Shown one piece after another: positions 24,462-36,322 of a stretch of DNA of 64,000 nucleotides. The translations under genes were made by a program, and so were the position numbers. The notes below the pieces were generated by a model. It did not search any database and had not been told where the DNA came from. It saw only the letters and a list, made by a program, of their open reading frames with translations. Location: positions 27,043 through 91,042 of the forward strand of contig NZ_QGTJ01000014.1 of the NCBI RefSeq assembly GCF_003182095.1, in the 5' to 3' direction. This DNA comes from Plasticicumulans acidivorans (GTDB lineage Bacteria > Pseudomonadota > Gammaproteobacteria > Competibacterales > Competibacteraceae). Position 1 is the first letter of the stretch. Each line of letters opens with the position of its first letter.

Positions 24462-25139
24462 ATGACAACTCAGGATGCGACCGCCACCCAGGCGGTCACG
24501 GTATGGGATCTACCGACCCGGCTGTTCCACTGGTCGCTGGTGGCACTGATCGGCTTTCAGTGGCTGTCAGCGGAGATGGCCTGGATGCAATGGCACGTCT
24601 GGGCCGGCTACGCGGTACTGACGCTGGTGCTGTTTCGCCTGCTGTGGGGCTTCATCGGCAGCCGCACGGCGCTGTTCGCCGACTTCGTCCGCGGCCCCGC
24701 CGCCGCGATCGCCTACCTCAAGGCCGCGCGCGCCGGCACGCCGCAGCACTATGTCGGCCACAATCCGGCTGGTGGCCTGATGGTGCTCGCCCTGCTCGCC
24801 TTCGTCACCTTCCAGGGCATCACCGGTCTGTTCAGCACCGACGACATCTTCACCGAAGGCCCGCTGTACTCGCTGGTCAGTGCTGACACCGGCAGCCTGC
24901 TGACCACAGTGCACAAGCTCGCCTTCAACCTGCTGCTGGCGCTGATCGCGCTGCACATCGCCGCCGCGCTGTTCTACCTGCTCATCAAAAAGGAAAACCT
25001 GATCCGGCCGATGGTGCTCGGCAAGAAAGCCCTCCCCGCCGAACAGGTCCCCGCCGCCCGCCCGCTGGCCCCGCTGTGGCGTGCCGCCGTCGCTTTCGCG
25101 GTTGCCGCCGGCGTGGTGGCATTCGTCGTCAACCGCTGA
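24462..25139 (+). CDS. Cytochrome b561-type membrane dihaem protein
   Basis: A 225-residue integral membrane b-type cytochrome, likely passing electrons between quinone or soluble carriers. Four or more membrane helices are seen, with haem-ligand histidines in TRLFHWSLVALIGF, MQWHVWAGYAVL, LLTTVHKLAFNLL and LIALHIAAALFYLL. The start WDLPTRLFHWSL is characteristic of the prokaryotic b561 family. Ends convergently 79 bp from gcvP. It carries no fused partner domain, and no cytochrome c gene adjoins, so its electron partner is unknown. Confidence 0.88.
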   Translation: MTTQDATATQAVTVWDLPTRLFHWSLVALIGFQWLSAEMAWMQWHVWAGYAVLTLVLFRLLWGFIGSRTALFADFVRGPAAAIAYLKAARAGTPQHYVGHNPAGGLMVLALLAFVTFQGITGLFSTDDIFTEGPLYSLVSADTGSLLTTVHKLAFNLLLALIALHIAAALFYLLIKKENLIRPMVLGKKALPAEQVPAARPLAPLWRAAVAFAVAAGVVAFVVNR

Positions 25140-25218
25140 GGACGGCCATTACGGCCCGCCGGCCTGCGCGGGCCATGCAGACAGCCCGTGGGACACAAGG
25201 TCCCCCGGGCGCCCTGTT

Positions 25219-28080
<2,862 letters not shown>

Positions 28081-28141
28081 GAGCTGCTCCTCGGCGTGGC
28101 GGGCATTGGGGGGCGGTGCTGACGACCGTCCAAACCGCGCA

Positions 28142-28169
28142 TTTATAAAGCCATGTCGGCATAAGGCAA
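28142..28169 (-). promoter_or_regulatory. Predicted gcvP promoter
   Basis: On the minus strand TTGCCT (28169-28164) and TATAAA (28147-28142) are separated by 16 bp, a good sigma-70 match, 62 bp before the gcvP start. A near copy of the gcv palindrome, ATGTCGGCAT (28153-28162), sits inside the spacer, and the full palindrome is 12 bp upstream of the -35. Confidence 0.6.
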
Positions 28170-28180
28170 ATTGATTGTGA

Positions 28181-28194
28181 AAATGCCGGCATTT
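28181..28194. promoter_or_regulatory. Putative gcv operator 1 (perfect 14-bp palindrome)
   Basis: AAATGCCGGCATTT is a perfect palindrome in the gcvP-LysR intergenic region. Its core AATGCCGGCATT recurs exactly upstream of gcvT at 32090-32101. A LysR protein bound here would contact RNA polymerase at the gcvP -35, the classic activator position. Confidence 0.6.
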
Positions 28195-28230
28195 AGGCTG
28201 GCAATGCCGTGTGCCTGCCCCCTGCCTGCG

Positions 28231-29103
28231 ATGAACCTGCCAACCGACCTGCTGCGCACCTTCGTGACCGTCGTCGATCGCGGCGGCTTTACTGCCGCCG
28301 GCGAGGCGCTCGGGCGCTCGCAGCCGGCGGTCAGCCTGCAGATCCGCCGGCTCGAAGAACTGGTCGGCGTCGACCTGCTGACGCGCGGCGGGCGCAGCCC
28401 GCAGCTGACCGATGCCGGCCGCACACTGTGCGATTACGCCCGGCAGATGCTCGGCCTCAACGACGAAGTCATCGCCCGCCTGCACCGGCGCAGCGTCGCC
28501 GGTTGCGTGCGCCTCGGTGTGCCCAACGAGTTCGCCGACTCCTTCCTGCCGGACATCCTCGGCCGCTTCGCCACCAGCTACCCCGACGTCACCCTCGAAG
28601 TCGGCTGCGACCTGTCGACGCACCTGGTGGCAGCGCTGGCGCGCGGACGCTTCGACGTGGTCTTCGGCCTGCACGCCAGCCCGCCGGCCGAGACCGGGCC
28701 GAGCTGGCGCGAGGAGCTGGTCTGGGTCGGCAGCCCGCAGCACCAGCCGCAGACACGCCAGCCGCTGCCACTGATCGTCGCCCCGGAAGGCTGCGTCTAC
28801 CGCCGCCGCATCCTCGACACACTTGGCACGCTGCATCGCCCCTGGCGCATCGCTTACACCAGCCCGAGCTTTGGCGGCATCAAGGCCGGCGTGCTGGCCG
28901 GGCTCGGCGTCACGGTGCTGGCACGCAGTGCCGTACCCGACAATCTGCGCGTGCTCGGCAGTGCCGAGCACCTGCCGGAGCTGGCGCAAATCCACGTTGC
29001 GCTGCACTACACACGTCAACGGGCCGACGAGGCAGTACTGGCGCTGGTGGAATTCATGGCCGCGCGCCTCGGCCCGGCCGAAACCGGCAGCGTCCGCCGA
29101 TAA
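28231..29103 (+). CDS. LysR-family regulator, candidate regulator of gcv genes
   Basis: A 290-residue LysR-type regulator: winged helix-turn-helix at the N-terminus ([28 protein letters not shown], read as two parts) and an effector-binding domain from about residue 90. It is divergent from gcvP, and the shared 150-bp region contains the palindrome found again at gcvT, so it is the obvious candidate to control both. It is not an obvious GcvA orthologue by sequence that I can recognise. The start at 28231 fits the family N-terminus; ATG codons at 28204 and 28183 are in frame, and the ribosome binding sites do not decide. Confidence 0.85.
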   Translation: MNLPTDLLRTFVTVVDRGGFTAAGEALGRSQPAVSLQIRRLEELVGVDLLTRGGRSPQLTDAGRTLCDYARQMLGLNDEVIARLHRRSVAGCVRLGVPNEFADSFLPDILGRFATSYPDVTLEVGCDLSTHLVAALARGRFDVVFGLHASPPAETGPSWREELVWVGSPQHQPQTRQPLPLIVAPEGCVYRRRILDTLGTLHRPWRIAYTSPSFGGIKAGVLAGLGVTVLARSAVPDNLRVLGSAEHLPELAQIHVALHYTRQRADEAVLALVEFMAARLGPAETGSVRR

Positions 29104-29223
29104 AATCAACGATTGCAAAAAACCGGCCGCACTAATCCTTTCGGGTAATGGCAAGGGGGACAGCCGGCCGTACAGTCCACGCAACGCACAGGATGTGCCT
29201 TCCACCCTACGCCGGACCCGCCG

Positions 29224-30885
29224 ATGCCGCTGAATCCCCCCCGCCAATGCCCCGCCCGCGGCCCGCTGCCGCCTCCACTGCTGCCGCTGCTGTGTTTTTG
29301 CCTGTCGCTGCTGCTGATGATCTGGGCGACGGTCGGCACGCTGATCCACGGCAACAGCATCGCCCGCGGCCAGCCGCAGATCGCGGCGCTGGATATTGCG
29401 CTGCTGTTCGTCGGTGCCCTGTGTTCGGTGTTGATCGCGCTTGCCGGCTGGGTGCTGCGCAAGCAGCAGACCGAAACCTGGTTGCGGGCCGAGCACGAAG
29501 CGCAACTCGCCCATCTGGCCGGCCACGACGCGCTGACCGGCCTGCCCAACCGCCTGCTGCTGCGCGATCGCCTGGGGCATGACATCAGCCACGCGCAGCG
29601 TGAGTCCCGCCAGCTGGCGGTGATGTTCATCGACCTCGACCGCTTCAAGACCATCAACGACAGCCTCGGCCACGCCGTCGGTGATGAGCTGCTGCGCGTC
29701 GCGGCGCGCCGGCTGCGGGCCACGCTGCGCTCATGCGATACGCTGGCACGCATCGGCGGCGACGAGTTTGTCGTCGTCGTCGAGGACGTCGACGGTCCGG
29801 AAGCGGCCGCCCTGGTCACCCGCAAGCTGCTCGACGCGCTGCTGCAGCCGATGCCGGTGCTCGGCCGCGAGTTCGTGCTGACGGCGAGCATCGGCATCAG
29901 CCTGTATCCGCATGACGGTCTCGACGTCGACCAGCTGCTGATGGCCGCCGATACCGCGATGTATACCGTCAAGGCCTCCGGACGCGACGGCTACCGCTTC
30001 TATGAGCCGTCGATGCACGCCCGCGCGCTGACCCAGCTCGAACGCGAGCGCGATCTGCGCCGCGCGCTGGAGCTCGGTGAGTTCGAACTGCACTACCAGC
30101 CGCAGGTGGATCTCGGCAGTGGCCGCCTGAGCGGCCTCGAAGCCCTGCTGCGCTGGCGCCATCCGCAGCGCGGCCTGGTACCGCCCGACAGCTTCATTCC
30201 GCTGGCCGAGGAAACCGGGCTGATCGTGCCGATCGGGGCCTGGGTGATCTGCCATGCCTGCACGCAGCTCGCCGCCTGGCGCGCCGCCGGACTGGCGCCA
30301 CCGCGTGTCGCGGTGAATCTCTCAGCGCGTCAGTTCGTCCGCCCGCAGCTGGTCAGCGAGATTCTCGATGCCGTCGGCCGCGCCGGCCTCGACGTCAGCA
30401 TGCTCGAACTCGAAATCACCGAAAGCGCGCTGATGCACGATGTCGAAAGTGCCATCCGGCAAATGAACGAGCTGCACGACGCCGGCCTGCGTCTGGCGAT
30501 CGATGATTTCGGCACCGGCTATTCCTCGCTCGCCTACCTGCAGCGCTTCCCGGTCGGACTGCTGAAGATCGACCGCACCTTCATCGCCGACATGACGACG
30601 AACCACGCCAATGCGGCGATTGCCCGCACCGTCGTGCAGCTCGCGCAGAACCTCGGCCTGCAGGTACTCGCCGAAGGCGTCGAGGAGCGCGCGCAGGTGC
30701 AGATGCTGCGCGCGCTGGGCTGTCACTTCGCCCAGGGCTGGCTGTTCGCCCGCGCACTCGAACCGGCGGCGGTCGAACAACTGCTGCGCGCCGAGCGCAG
30801 CGGCAAGCGGCTGCTCACGCCAGCTACGGCAGCACTCGGCAGCAGCGCCGAGCACCCCATACTCATCAGCGGTTTATGCGCCTGA
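29224..30885 (+). CDS. Membrane-anchored GGDEF-EAL protein (diguanylate cyclase / c-di-GMP phosphodiesterase)
   Basis: A 553-residue bifunctional cyclic-di-GMP enzyme. Two membrane helices at about residues 20-40 and 57-78 flank a short periplasmic loop. The GGDEF domain has an intact GGDEF (178-182) with an RxxD inhibitory site (RSCD, 169-172). The EAL domain starts near 275 and keeps E306-A-L, ITE in [16 protein letters not shown] and EGVEERAQ, so phosphodiesterase activity is also likely. No PAS or other sensor is visible. It lies between the LysR gene and gcvT on the opposite strand to gcvT and is probably not functionally tied to glycine cleavage. Confidence 0.92.
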   Translation: MPLNPPRQCPARGPLPPPLLPLLCFCLSLLLMIWATVGTLIHGNSIARGQPQIAALDIALLFVGALCSVLIALAGWVLRKQQTETWLRAEHEAQLAHLAGHDALTGLPNRLLLRDRLGHDISHAQRESRQLAVMFIDLDRFKTINDSLGHAVGDELLRVAARRLRATLRSCDTLARIGGDEFVVVVEDVDGPEAAALVTRKLLDALLQPMPVLGREFVLTASIGISLYPHDGLDVDQLLMAADTAMYTVKASGRDGYRFYEPSMHARALTQLERERDLRRALELGEFELHYQPQVDLGSGRLSGLEALLRWRHPQRGLVPPDSFIPLAEETGLIVPIGAWVICHACTQLAAWRAAGLAPPRVAVNLSARQFVRPQLVSEILDAVGRAGLDVSMLELEITESALMHDVESAIRQMNELHDAGLRLAIDDFGTGYSSLAYLQRFPVGLLKIDRTFIADMTTNHANAAIARTVVQLAQNLGLQVLAEGVEERAQVQMLRALGCHFAQGWLFARALEPAAVEQLLRAERSGKRLLTPATAALGSSAEHPILISGLCA

Positions 30886-30889
30886 GCGC

Positions 30890-32002
30890 TCAGCCGCGGC
30901 AGTAGCGCTGGGCGACGAACGGCATCGGCGCGACGCTGACCGGCAGCGGCTTGCCGCGCACCAGCGCATCGAGACGGGTACCGACGGCGGCGTAGGCGAA
31001 CTCGACGTAAGCCATCGCCACCGGCTTGCCGGCACTCGGACCGAAGCCGCCACTGGTGACACGGCCGACGACGTGGCCGTCGGCATTGAGCAGATCGGTG
31101 CCCTCGCGCACCGGCGCACGCCCTTCACCGAGCAGGCCGACGCGCTGGCGGCGGCAGCCGCTGGCCAGCTGTTCGAGGATCACCGCGGCGCCGGGGAAAC
31201 CGCCGGCACGCGCACCGCCGCTGCGCCGCACCTTCTGGATCGCCCAGGACAGCGCGGCCTCGACCGGCGTGGTGCCGGTATCGATGTCGTGGCCGTACAG
31301 GCACAGCCCTGACTCCAGACGCAGCGAATCACGTGCACCGAGGCCGATCGGCATCACTTCGGGGGCGGCGAGCAGCGCGCGGGCGAGCTCCTCGGCCCGT
31401 TCGGCCGGCACCGAAATTTCGAAGCCGTCTTCGCCGGTATAGCCGGAGCGACTGGCGAAGCACGGGATGCCGGCCACCTCCAGTGGGCGGAAGTCCATGA
31501 ATTTCATGCCGGCACAGCCCGGCGCCAGACGCTCGAACACCGCAGCAGCGGCCGGCCCCTGCAGCGCCAGCAGTGCGCGATCGGCGAGCTCGGTGACACG
31601 CACCTCCGGTTCCAGGTGCGCGCGCAGATGGGCGATGTCCTGTGCCTTGCAGGCGGCGTTGACGACCAGGAACAGGTGATCACCGGCGTTGACGATCATC
31701 AGGTCATCGAGGATGCCGCCCTGGGCATTGGTGAACAGCCCGTAGCGCTGGCGATTGACGCCGAGGCCAAGCACGTCGACCGGCACCATCGACTCCAGAC
31801 GCTCGGCCGCACGCACGCCATCGAGCCGCACCTGGCCCATGTGTGAAACATCGAACAGGCCGGCCTGAGCGCGGGTATGCAGATGCTCCTTGAGCACCCC
31901 GGCGGGATACTGCACCGGCATGTCGTAGCCGGCGAACGGAACCATGCGTGCGCCGAGCTCAAGATGCAGGGCATGCAGCGGGGTACGGGCGAGTTCGCTC
32001 AT
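30890..32002 (-). CDS. gcvT: Glycine cleavage system aminomethyltransferase, T protein
   Basis: T protein of the glycine cleavage system: moves the methylene group from aminomethyl-lipoyl-GcvH to tetrahydrofolate, releasing ammonia. The 370-residue protein shows the folate-binding signatures MVPFAGYDMPVQYP, AGLFDVSHMGQV, NAACKAQDIAHL, SGYTGEDGFEI and LGARDSLRLESGLCLYGHD. The ATG at 32002 follows AGGAG; an in-frame ATG at 32050 lacks one. It is separated from gcvP by a LysR and a GGDEF-EAL gene but shares its upstream palindrome. Only four bases separate its stop from the stop of the convergent GGDEF-EAL gene. Confidence 0.95.
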   Translation of the reverse strand: MSELARTPLHALHLELGARMVPFAGYDMPVQYPAGVLKEHLHTRAQAGLFDVSHMGQVRLDGVRAAERLESMVPVDVLGLGVNRQRYGLFTNAQGGILDDLMIVNAGDHLFLVVNAACKAQDIAHLRAHLEPEVRVTELADRALLALQGPAAAAVFERLAPGCAGMKFMDFRPLEVAGIPCFASRSGYTGEDGFEISVPAERAEELARALLAAPEVMPIGLGARDSLRLESGLCLYGHDIDTGTTPVEAALSWAIQKVRRSGGARAGGFPGAAVILEQLASGCRRQRVGLLGEGRAPVREGTDLLNADGHVVGRVTSGGFGPSAGKPVAMAYVEFAYAAVGTRLDALVRGKPLPVSVAPMPFVAQRYCRG

Positions 32003-32089
32003 CGCGGAAAGCTCCTGGGCCAAAGCGCGTACGGCGGGAAAACGTGACATGTTAGGCCCGCCGCGCCGCTTGCGGAAATCAATCCTGCA

Positions 32090-32101
32090 AATGCCGGCAT
32101 T
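32090..32101. promoter_or_regulatory. Putative gcv operator 2
   Basis: AATGCCGGCATT, a perfect 12-bp palindrome identical to the core of the site upstream of gcvP. It lies 88 bp before the gcvT start and the same orientation-corrected flank, AAATnnATnnTG, precedes both copies. A weak minus-strand TTTCCG (32078-32073)/TAACAT (32054-32049) promoter, 18-bp spacer, lies just downstream. Confidence 0.55.
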
Positions 32102-32132
32102 GCCACCGGCAATCGCAGCCTCGCTCCCGACC

Positions 32133-32657
32133 TCAGCGCGTTCCCATCCAGTTACGCACGGCCCCGACCAGGCCGAGTGCGCTGAACAGCGCCAGCGTCC
32201 ACACCGGCATCGCAAAACCGAACAGCGTCCAGTCGATCTTCGCGCAGTCACCGGAGCCGCGCATGATCGTGCCGAGCGCCTCCAGCAGCGGGAAATTCTC
32301 GACCAGATAGTCGAAGCCAGGGCCGCAGGCCGGCACCTGATCGGCTGGCAGGCTCTGCAGCCAGACCTGCCGGCCGGCGACGCCGGCGCCGGCGCCGGCG
32401 GCAAGCAGGATCAGCAGTGCATAGATGCGGCTGCCCCAGCCGTGCGGATCGTGCAGTGCGGCGACGACGAAGACGATGCCGAGCGCAAAGATGGCGATGC
32501 GCTGCAGGATGCACAGCGGGCAGGGTTCGATGTGCTCGAACATCTGCAGGTAGACCGCGAACAGCAGCGACAGCAGGCAGGCCAGAAAGCCCAGCATGTT
32601 GAACAGGCGCGGCGATACCGGACGGCGGCCGCTGGGAACGACGGAAGCGACGGGCAT
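32133..32657 (-). CDS. dsbB: Disulfide bond formation protein B
   Basis: Inner-membrane quinone reductase that reoxidises periplasmic DsbA. The 174-residue protein has four membrane helices and both essential cysteine pairs: C46-C49 (PCPLC) in the first periplasmic loop and C111 and C138 in the second. The arginine next to the first pair (CILQRIAIF) is the conserved quinone-contact residue. Its N-terminus MPVASVVPSGRR is a little longer than usual. It stands 131 bp upstream of gcvT on the same strand but the gcv operator between them suggests separate transcription. dsbA is not in the window. Confidence 0.93.
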   Translation of the reverse strand: MPVASVVPSGRRPVSPRLFNMLGFLACLLSLLFAVYLQMFEHIEPCPLCILQRIAIFALGIVFVVAALHDPHGWGSRIYALLILLAAGAGAGVAGRQVWLQSLPADQVPACGPGFDYLVENFPLLEALGTIMRGSGDCAKIDWTLFGFAMPVWTLALFSALGLVGAVRNWMGTR

Positions 32658-32753
32658 GACGGAAGTTCTCGCAAGGGTGGAAGACAGGACCGGTCTGTGC
32701 CGGTGTGGTGCGCCCGCTTCGAGCGCACCACACCGCCGCCGGTTCGGATGGAT

Positions 32754-33068
32754 TCAGCTGCGATCGGCGGGCTTGCGGTCAGCATGACCGAGGTCGCGCT
32801 CGGGGTCGATCAGGTCACGCACCCGCTGTTTGAGTTCCTTGGCCTCCGGAAAGCGGCCCTCGCCTTTGCGCGACCAGACGTTGACGCCGTCGACACGCAC
32901 TTCGAAGACGCCGCCGGTGCCGGGGATCAGCGCGACTTCTCCGAGATCGGTATCAAAGGTGCTGAGCAGCTCCTGCGCCAGCCAGGCGGCACGCAGCAGC
33001 CAGCGGCACTGCGTGCAGTAGGTGATGTCGACGCGCGGACGGACGGGGACGACGGGCGTTGACTGCAT
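32754..33068 (-). CDS. SelT/SelW/SelH-family (Rdx) thioredoxin-fold protein
   Basis: A 104-residue selenoprotein W-like protein with a cysteine in place of selenocysteine. The redox motif is C18-x-x-C21 in ITYCTQCRWLLRAAWLAQEL, followed by the conserved GTGGVFEV and the WSRKGEGRFPEAKELKQ stretch. The start at 33068 gives the family N-terminus. It follows the mtgA stop by 11 bp on the same strand, so the two are co-transcribed. The C-terminus is an unusually charged tail (DLIDPERDLGHADRKPADRS). A general redox role is inferred from the fold. Confidence 0.88.
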   Translation of the reverse strand: MQSTPVVPVRPRVDITYCTQCRWLLRAAWLAQELLSTFDTDLGEVALIPGTGGVFEVRVDGVNVWSRKGEGRFPEAKELKQRVRDLIDPERDLGHADRKPADRS

Positions 33069-33079
33069 CGGATGCCACC

Positions 33080-33787
33080 TCAGAGTCGTTCGAGAAAAGC
33101 CGGGCCGCCGAGATTGTTCATCTGTCCGAGGATCCACTGTACGCGCCGGCGCACGTGGGCATCCGGCGCATCGAGGCGATAGCGCAGCGGATTGGGCAGC
33201 ACCGCGGCCATGCGTGCGGCCTCGGCGGCGGACAGATCCCAGGCGGCCTTGCCGAAATAGCGCCGTGCGGCGGCCTCGGCACCATAGACATGATCACCGA
33301 ACTGCGCGAAGTTCAAATACATTTCCAGGATGCGGCGCTTGTCCCAGAGCGTCTCGATCAGCAGCGTGAACCATACCTCCAGCGCCTTGCGCAGGTAGCT
33401 GCGCCCGCTCCACAGGAACAGGTTCTTCGCCACCTGCTGGCTGATGGTGCTGGCACCACGCGGCGCCTCGCCGTCCTCGCGCGCCTGCTCGATCGCCTTG
33501 CGGATCTCGACCAGATCAAAGCCGTGATGCTCGGGAAAGCGCTGGTCCTCGGCGGCGATCACCGCCACGCCAAGCTGCCCGCTGATCGCCGCCAGCGGCA
33601 CCCAGTGCTGCGCCGGCAGGCTGCGCGAGGGCTCTTCGAGCCAGTCAGCAAGCATGAAGGCACTGAACGGCGGTGCCCACTCGCCCAGCGCCCAGACCCA
33701 CAGCACACTCGCCACGATGGCGGCAGCCAGCGTTCCCAGTGTCCAGCGCCACAGACGCCGCCACCCTGTGCGGATAAGCTCATTCAT
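33080..33787 (-). CDS. mtgA: Monofunctional biosynthetic peptidoglycan transglycosylase
   Basis: Glycosyltransferase of family GT51 that polymerises lipid II into glycan strands, without a transpeptidase domain. The 235-residue protein has one N-terminal membrane anchor (LGTLAAAIVASVLWVWAL) and the GT51 motifs AAEDQRFPEHHGFD (catalytic Glu), GASTISQQVAKNLFLW, RKALEVWFTLLIE, KRRILEMYLNFAQFG and AARRYFGK. The ATG at 33787 (MNELIRTGWRRLWRW) is preferred; the frame is open upstream but into the kinase promoter region. First gene of a pair with the SelW-like protein. Confidence 0.94.
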   Translation of the reverse strand: MNELIRTGWRRLWRWTLGTLAAAIVASVLWVWALGEWAPPFSAFMLADWLEEPSRSLPAQHWVPLAAISGQLGVAVIAAEDQRFPEHHGFDLVEIRKAIEQAREDGEAPRGASTISQQVAKNLFLWSGRSYLRKALEVWFTLLIETLWDKRRILEMYLNFAQFGDHVYGAEAAARRYFGKAAWDLSAAEAARMAAVLPNPLRYRLDAPDAHVRRRVQWILGQMNNLGGPAFLERL

Positions 33788-33913
33788 CGGTGCAGTATGC
33801 CCGCCACCTGCGGGCCGCGGCAGCCACCAGCCGCTCAGGAGACCGTACACTACGCCGACGCTCCGCCGGGGCGGGCGCGGCCGGCCGCCGCGACGCGAGC
33901 CGCAAGGGACACC

Positions 33914-36322
33914 ATGCTCGACGCCTTTACCCGACTGTCGATCCGCCACAAGCTGATGGGCATCATGCTGCTGACTGCCGGCAGCGTGCTGTTCCTGGCG
34001 ATGGTGGCAATGGCCGTCAACGAGGCGCTGACCCTGCAGCGCACCACCCGCTCGCAGCTCGCCGCACTGGCCGATGTCATCGCATCGAGCTCGCGCGCAG
34101 CGCTGTCACTGAATGATCCGCTGTCAGCGCTGGAAACCTTCGACGCGCTGCGCAGCAAGAGCAACATCGTCTATGCCGTGCTGACCACGCCGGACGGGCG
34201 CATCTTCGCCGCCTACCACCGTCCGGGCAGCGGCGAAATGCCGGACGATTCGCGCTTCGGCCCCGCCACCGAGGGCGGCCACCGCTTCCTTGAGGCCAGC
34301 GGTCAGGTGCACCTGATCAAGCCGGTACTGATCGAATGGCAGGTGGTCGGCACACTGCACCTGGCAGCGGATTTCGGCGAGCTGTACGCCAGCCTCGGCC
34401 GCTACATGCTGCTGCTGGCACTGCTGATGCTCGGTTCTTTTATCTTCGCAGTCCTGATCGCCTCGAAGCTGCAGCGCATCATCTCCGGGCCGATCCTGCG
34501 CCTGCAGCTGGCGATGAAGCGCGTCAGCGACACCCGTGACTACGCGGTGCGCGTCGAAGCCGATACCCAGGACGAGCTCGGCGCGCTGGTCGGCGGCTTC
34601 AACGACATGCTCGAACAGATCCAGAGCCGCGACGGCGAGCTGGCGCGCTACAGCGCCCGCCTGGCCGAGGACGTCGAGCGACGCACGCATGAGCTGATCG
34701 CCACCAATCGCGAACTGCAGTCGCTGGTGGTCGAACTGCGCGAGCAGAAAGAACGCGCCGAGGCTGCCAGTCGCGCCAAGTCGCAGTTCCTCGCCAACGT
34801 CAGCCACGAGATCCGCACGCCGATGAACGGCATGCTCGGCATGACCGAGCTGCTGCGCCACACCGCGCTCAACGAGCGCCAGCAGCAGCTCACCGGCCTG
34901 ATTCAGCGCTCCGGGCAGACGCTGCTCGGCATCATCAACGACATCCTCGACCTCTCGCGCATCGAAGCCGGCCGCTTCGAACTGGAGGAAGCCGACTTCG
35001 AGCTGCGCCCGCAGCTCGAACAGACCCTCGAACTCTACCGCGAGGAAGCCCGCCGCCGTGGCCTGGAGCTGAGCACCCGCTTCGCCGCGCACCTGCCGAG
35101 CCACGTCCGCGGCGACCCCGGCCGCCTCGGCCAGATCCTCGGCAATCTGTTGTCGAACGCGCTCAAGTTCACGCCCAGCGGGCAGATTCGCGTGCGCGTC
35201 GACGCGCTCGCCGGACGCCATGGCCACGTCACCCTGGGCTTCGAAGTCAGCGACACCGGCATCGGCATCGCCGCAGAAGATCAGGCGCGCATCTTCGACG
35301 CCTTCACCCAGACCGACCCGTCGAGCACCCGCCGCCACGGCGGCACCGGGCTGGGCCTGACCATCGCCCGCCAGCTGGTCGAGCGCATGGGCGGCCAGAT
35401 CGGCCTGAGCAGCGCTCCCGGTCAGGGCACCAGTTTCTGGTTCACCGTGCAGATCAAATGCGTCAGCACGGCGGCGGAGCCGCAGGCCGAACCCCTGCGC
35501 GGCATGCGTGTGGTGCTGGTCGGGTTTCCCGAGGCGCGCTGCAACGAGCTGCACGCCCGCCTGCAGCGCTGGGGGATCATCGACTGTGCTGCCGACGATG
35601 CCGCCAGCGCCTTCGACCGGCTCGCCCGCCAGGCCGGCGCCTCGACCCCCTGTGGCGCACTGCTGGCCCACGCCGGCCTGCCTGCCGCAACGCTGACCGA
35701 GCTCGGCGAACGGCTGCAGGCCTTCGAGCTGCCACTGCTGTTGCTTGGCGACACCGAAGCGGCGCCGGGCGGCCGCTGCGAAGTGCTCAACGGCTGGCCG
35801 CCGCCGGACGCGGCGCTGCTCGCCGCGCTCGGCCGCTGCCGCGAACGCAAGCCCACCGCCGCAACGCCGCCACCGCTGCCGGCCGGCACTCTGCGCTGCG
35901 CTGCCCGTGTACTGCTGGCCGAGGACAACGCCATCAACGAGGAAGTGGCGCGCACGATGCTGCGTGAACTCGGCTGCACCGTGACCTCGGTCGACAACGG
36001 TCGCGATGCGGTCGACGCGGTACGCGACGGCGACTACGACCTGGTGTTCATGGACGGGCAGATGCCGGTACTCGACGGCCTCGACGCCACCCGCGAGATC
36101 CGCGCAATGGAAGCCAAGAGCGACCGCGCCCGCACGCCAATCGTCGCGCTGACCGCACATGCCGTGCGCGGCGACCGCGAGCGCTATCTGGCCGCCGGCA
36201 TGGATGACTACATCAGCAAGCCGTTCACCACCGCCGATCTGCAGCGCGCGCTGGCACGCTGGTGCCGGCGGGCCGCAAACAACCCCTGCAGCCAGCGGGT
36301 GATTCAGACCGTGCGCAAGTAG
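33914..36322 (+). CDS. Hybrid sensor histidine kinase (BarA-like architecture)
   Basis: An 802-residue membrane kinase. Order: membrane helix (13-35); periplasmic sensor of CHASE8-like form (40-160, SNIVYAVLTTPDGRIFAAY); second helix (165-183); HAMP (184-236); coiled coil; HisKA with phospho-His298 in FLANVSHEIRTPMNGMLG; HATPase with DTGIGIAAEDQARIFDAF and GGTGLGLTIARQLV; a degenerate receiver-like segment (about 527-645) lacking the phospho-aspartate; and a C-terminal receiver with D714 (LVFMDGQMPVLDG). No HPt domain follows, so phosphotransfer must go to a separate protein. No response regulator adjoins. Divergent from mtgA. Confidence 0.92.
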   Translation: MLDAFTRLSIRHKLMGIMLLTAGSVLFLAMVAMAVNEALTLQRTTRSQLAALADVIASSSRAALSLNDPLSALETFDALRSKSNIVYAVLTTPDGRIFAAYHRPGSGEMPDDSRFGPATEGGHRFLEASGQVHLIKPVLIEWQVVGTLHLAADFGELYASLGRYMLLLALLMLGSFIFAVLIASKLQRIISGPILRLQLAMKRVSDTRDYAVRVEADTQDELGALVGGFNDMLEQIQSRDGELARYSARLAEDVERRTHELIATNRELQSLVVELREQKERAEAASRAKSQFLANVSHEIRTPMNGMLGMTELLRHTALNERQQQLTGLIQRSGQTLLGIINDILDLSRIEAGRFELEEADFELRPQLEQTLELYREEARRRGLELSTRFAAHLPSHVRGDPGRLGQILGNLLSNALKFTPSGQIRVRVDALAGRHGHVTLGFEVSDTGIGIAAEDQARIFDAFTQTDPSSTRRHGGTGLGLTIARQLVERMGGQIGLSSAPGQGTSFWFTVQIKCVSTAAEPQAEPLRGMRVVLVGFPEARCNELHARLQRWGIIDCAADDAASAFDRLARQAGASTPCGALLAHAGLPAATLTELGERLQAFELPLLLLGDTEAAPGGRCEVLNGWPPPDAALLAALGRCRERKPTAATPPPLPAGTLRCAARVLLAEDNAINEEVARTMLRELGCTVTSVDNGRDAVDAVRDGDYDLVFMDGQMPVLDGLDATREIRAMEAKSDRARTPIVALTAHAVRGDRERYLAAGMDDYISKPFTTADLQRALARWCRRAANNPCSQRVIQTVRK

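Noticed and set aside
28081..32132. Glycine riboswitch upstream of gcvP or gcvT
   Set aside because: The leaders are short and contain promoter and palindrome elements; no tandem aptamer-like structure was recognised.
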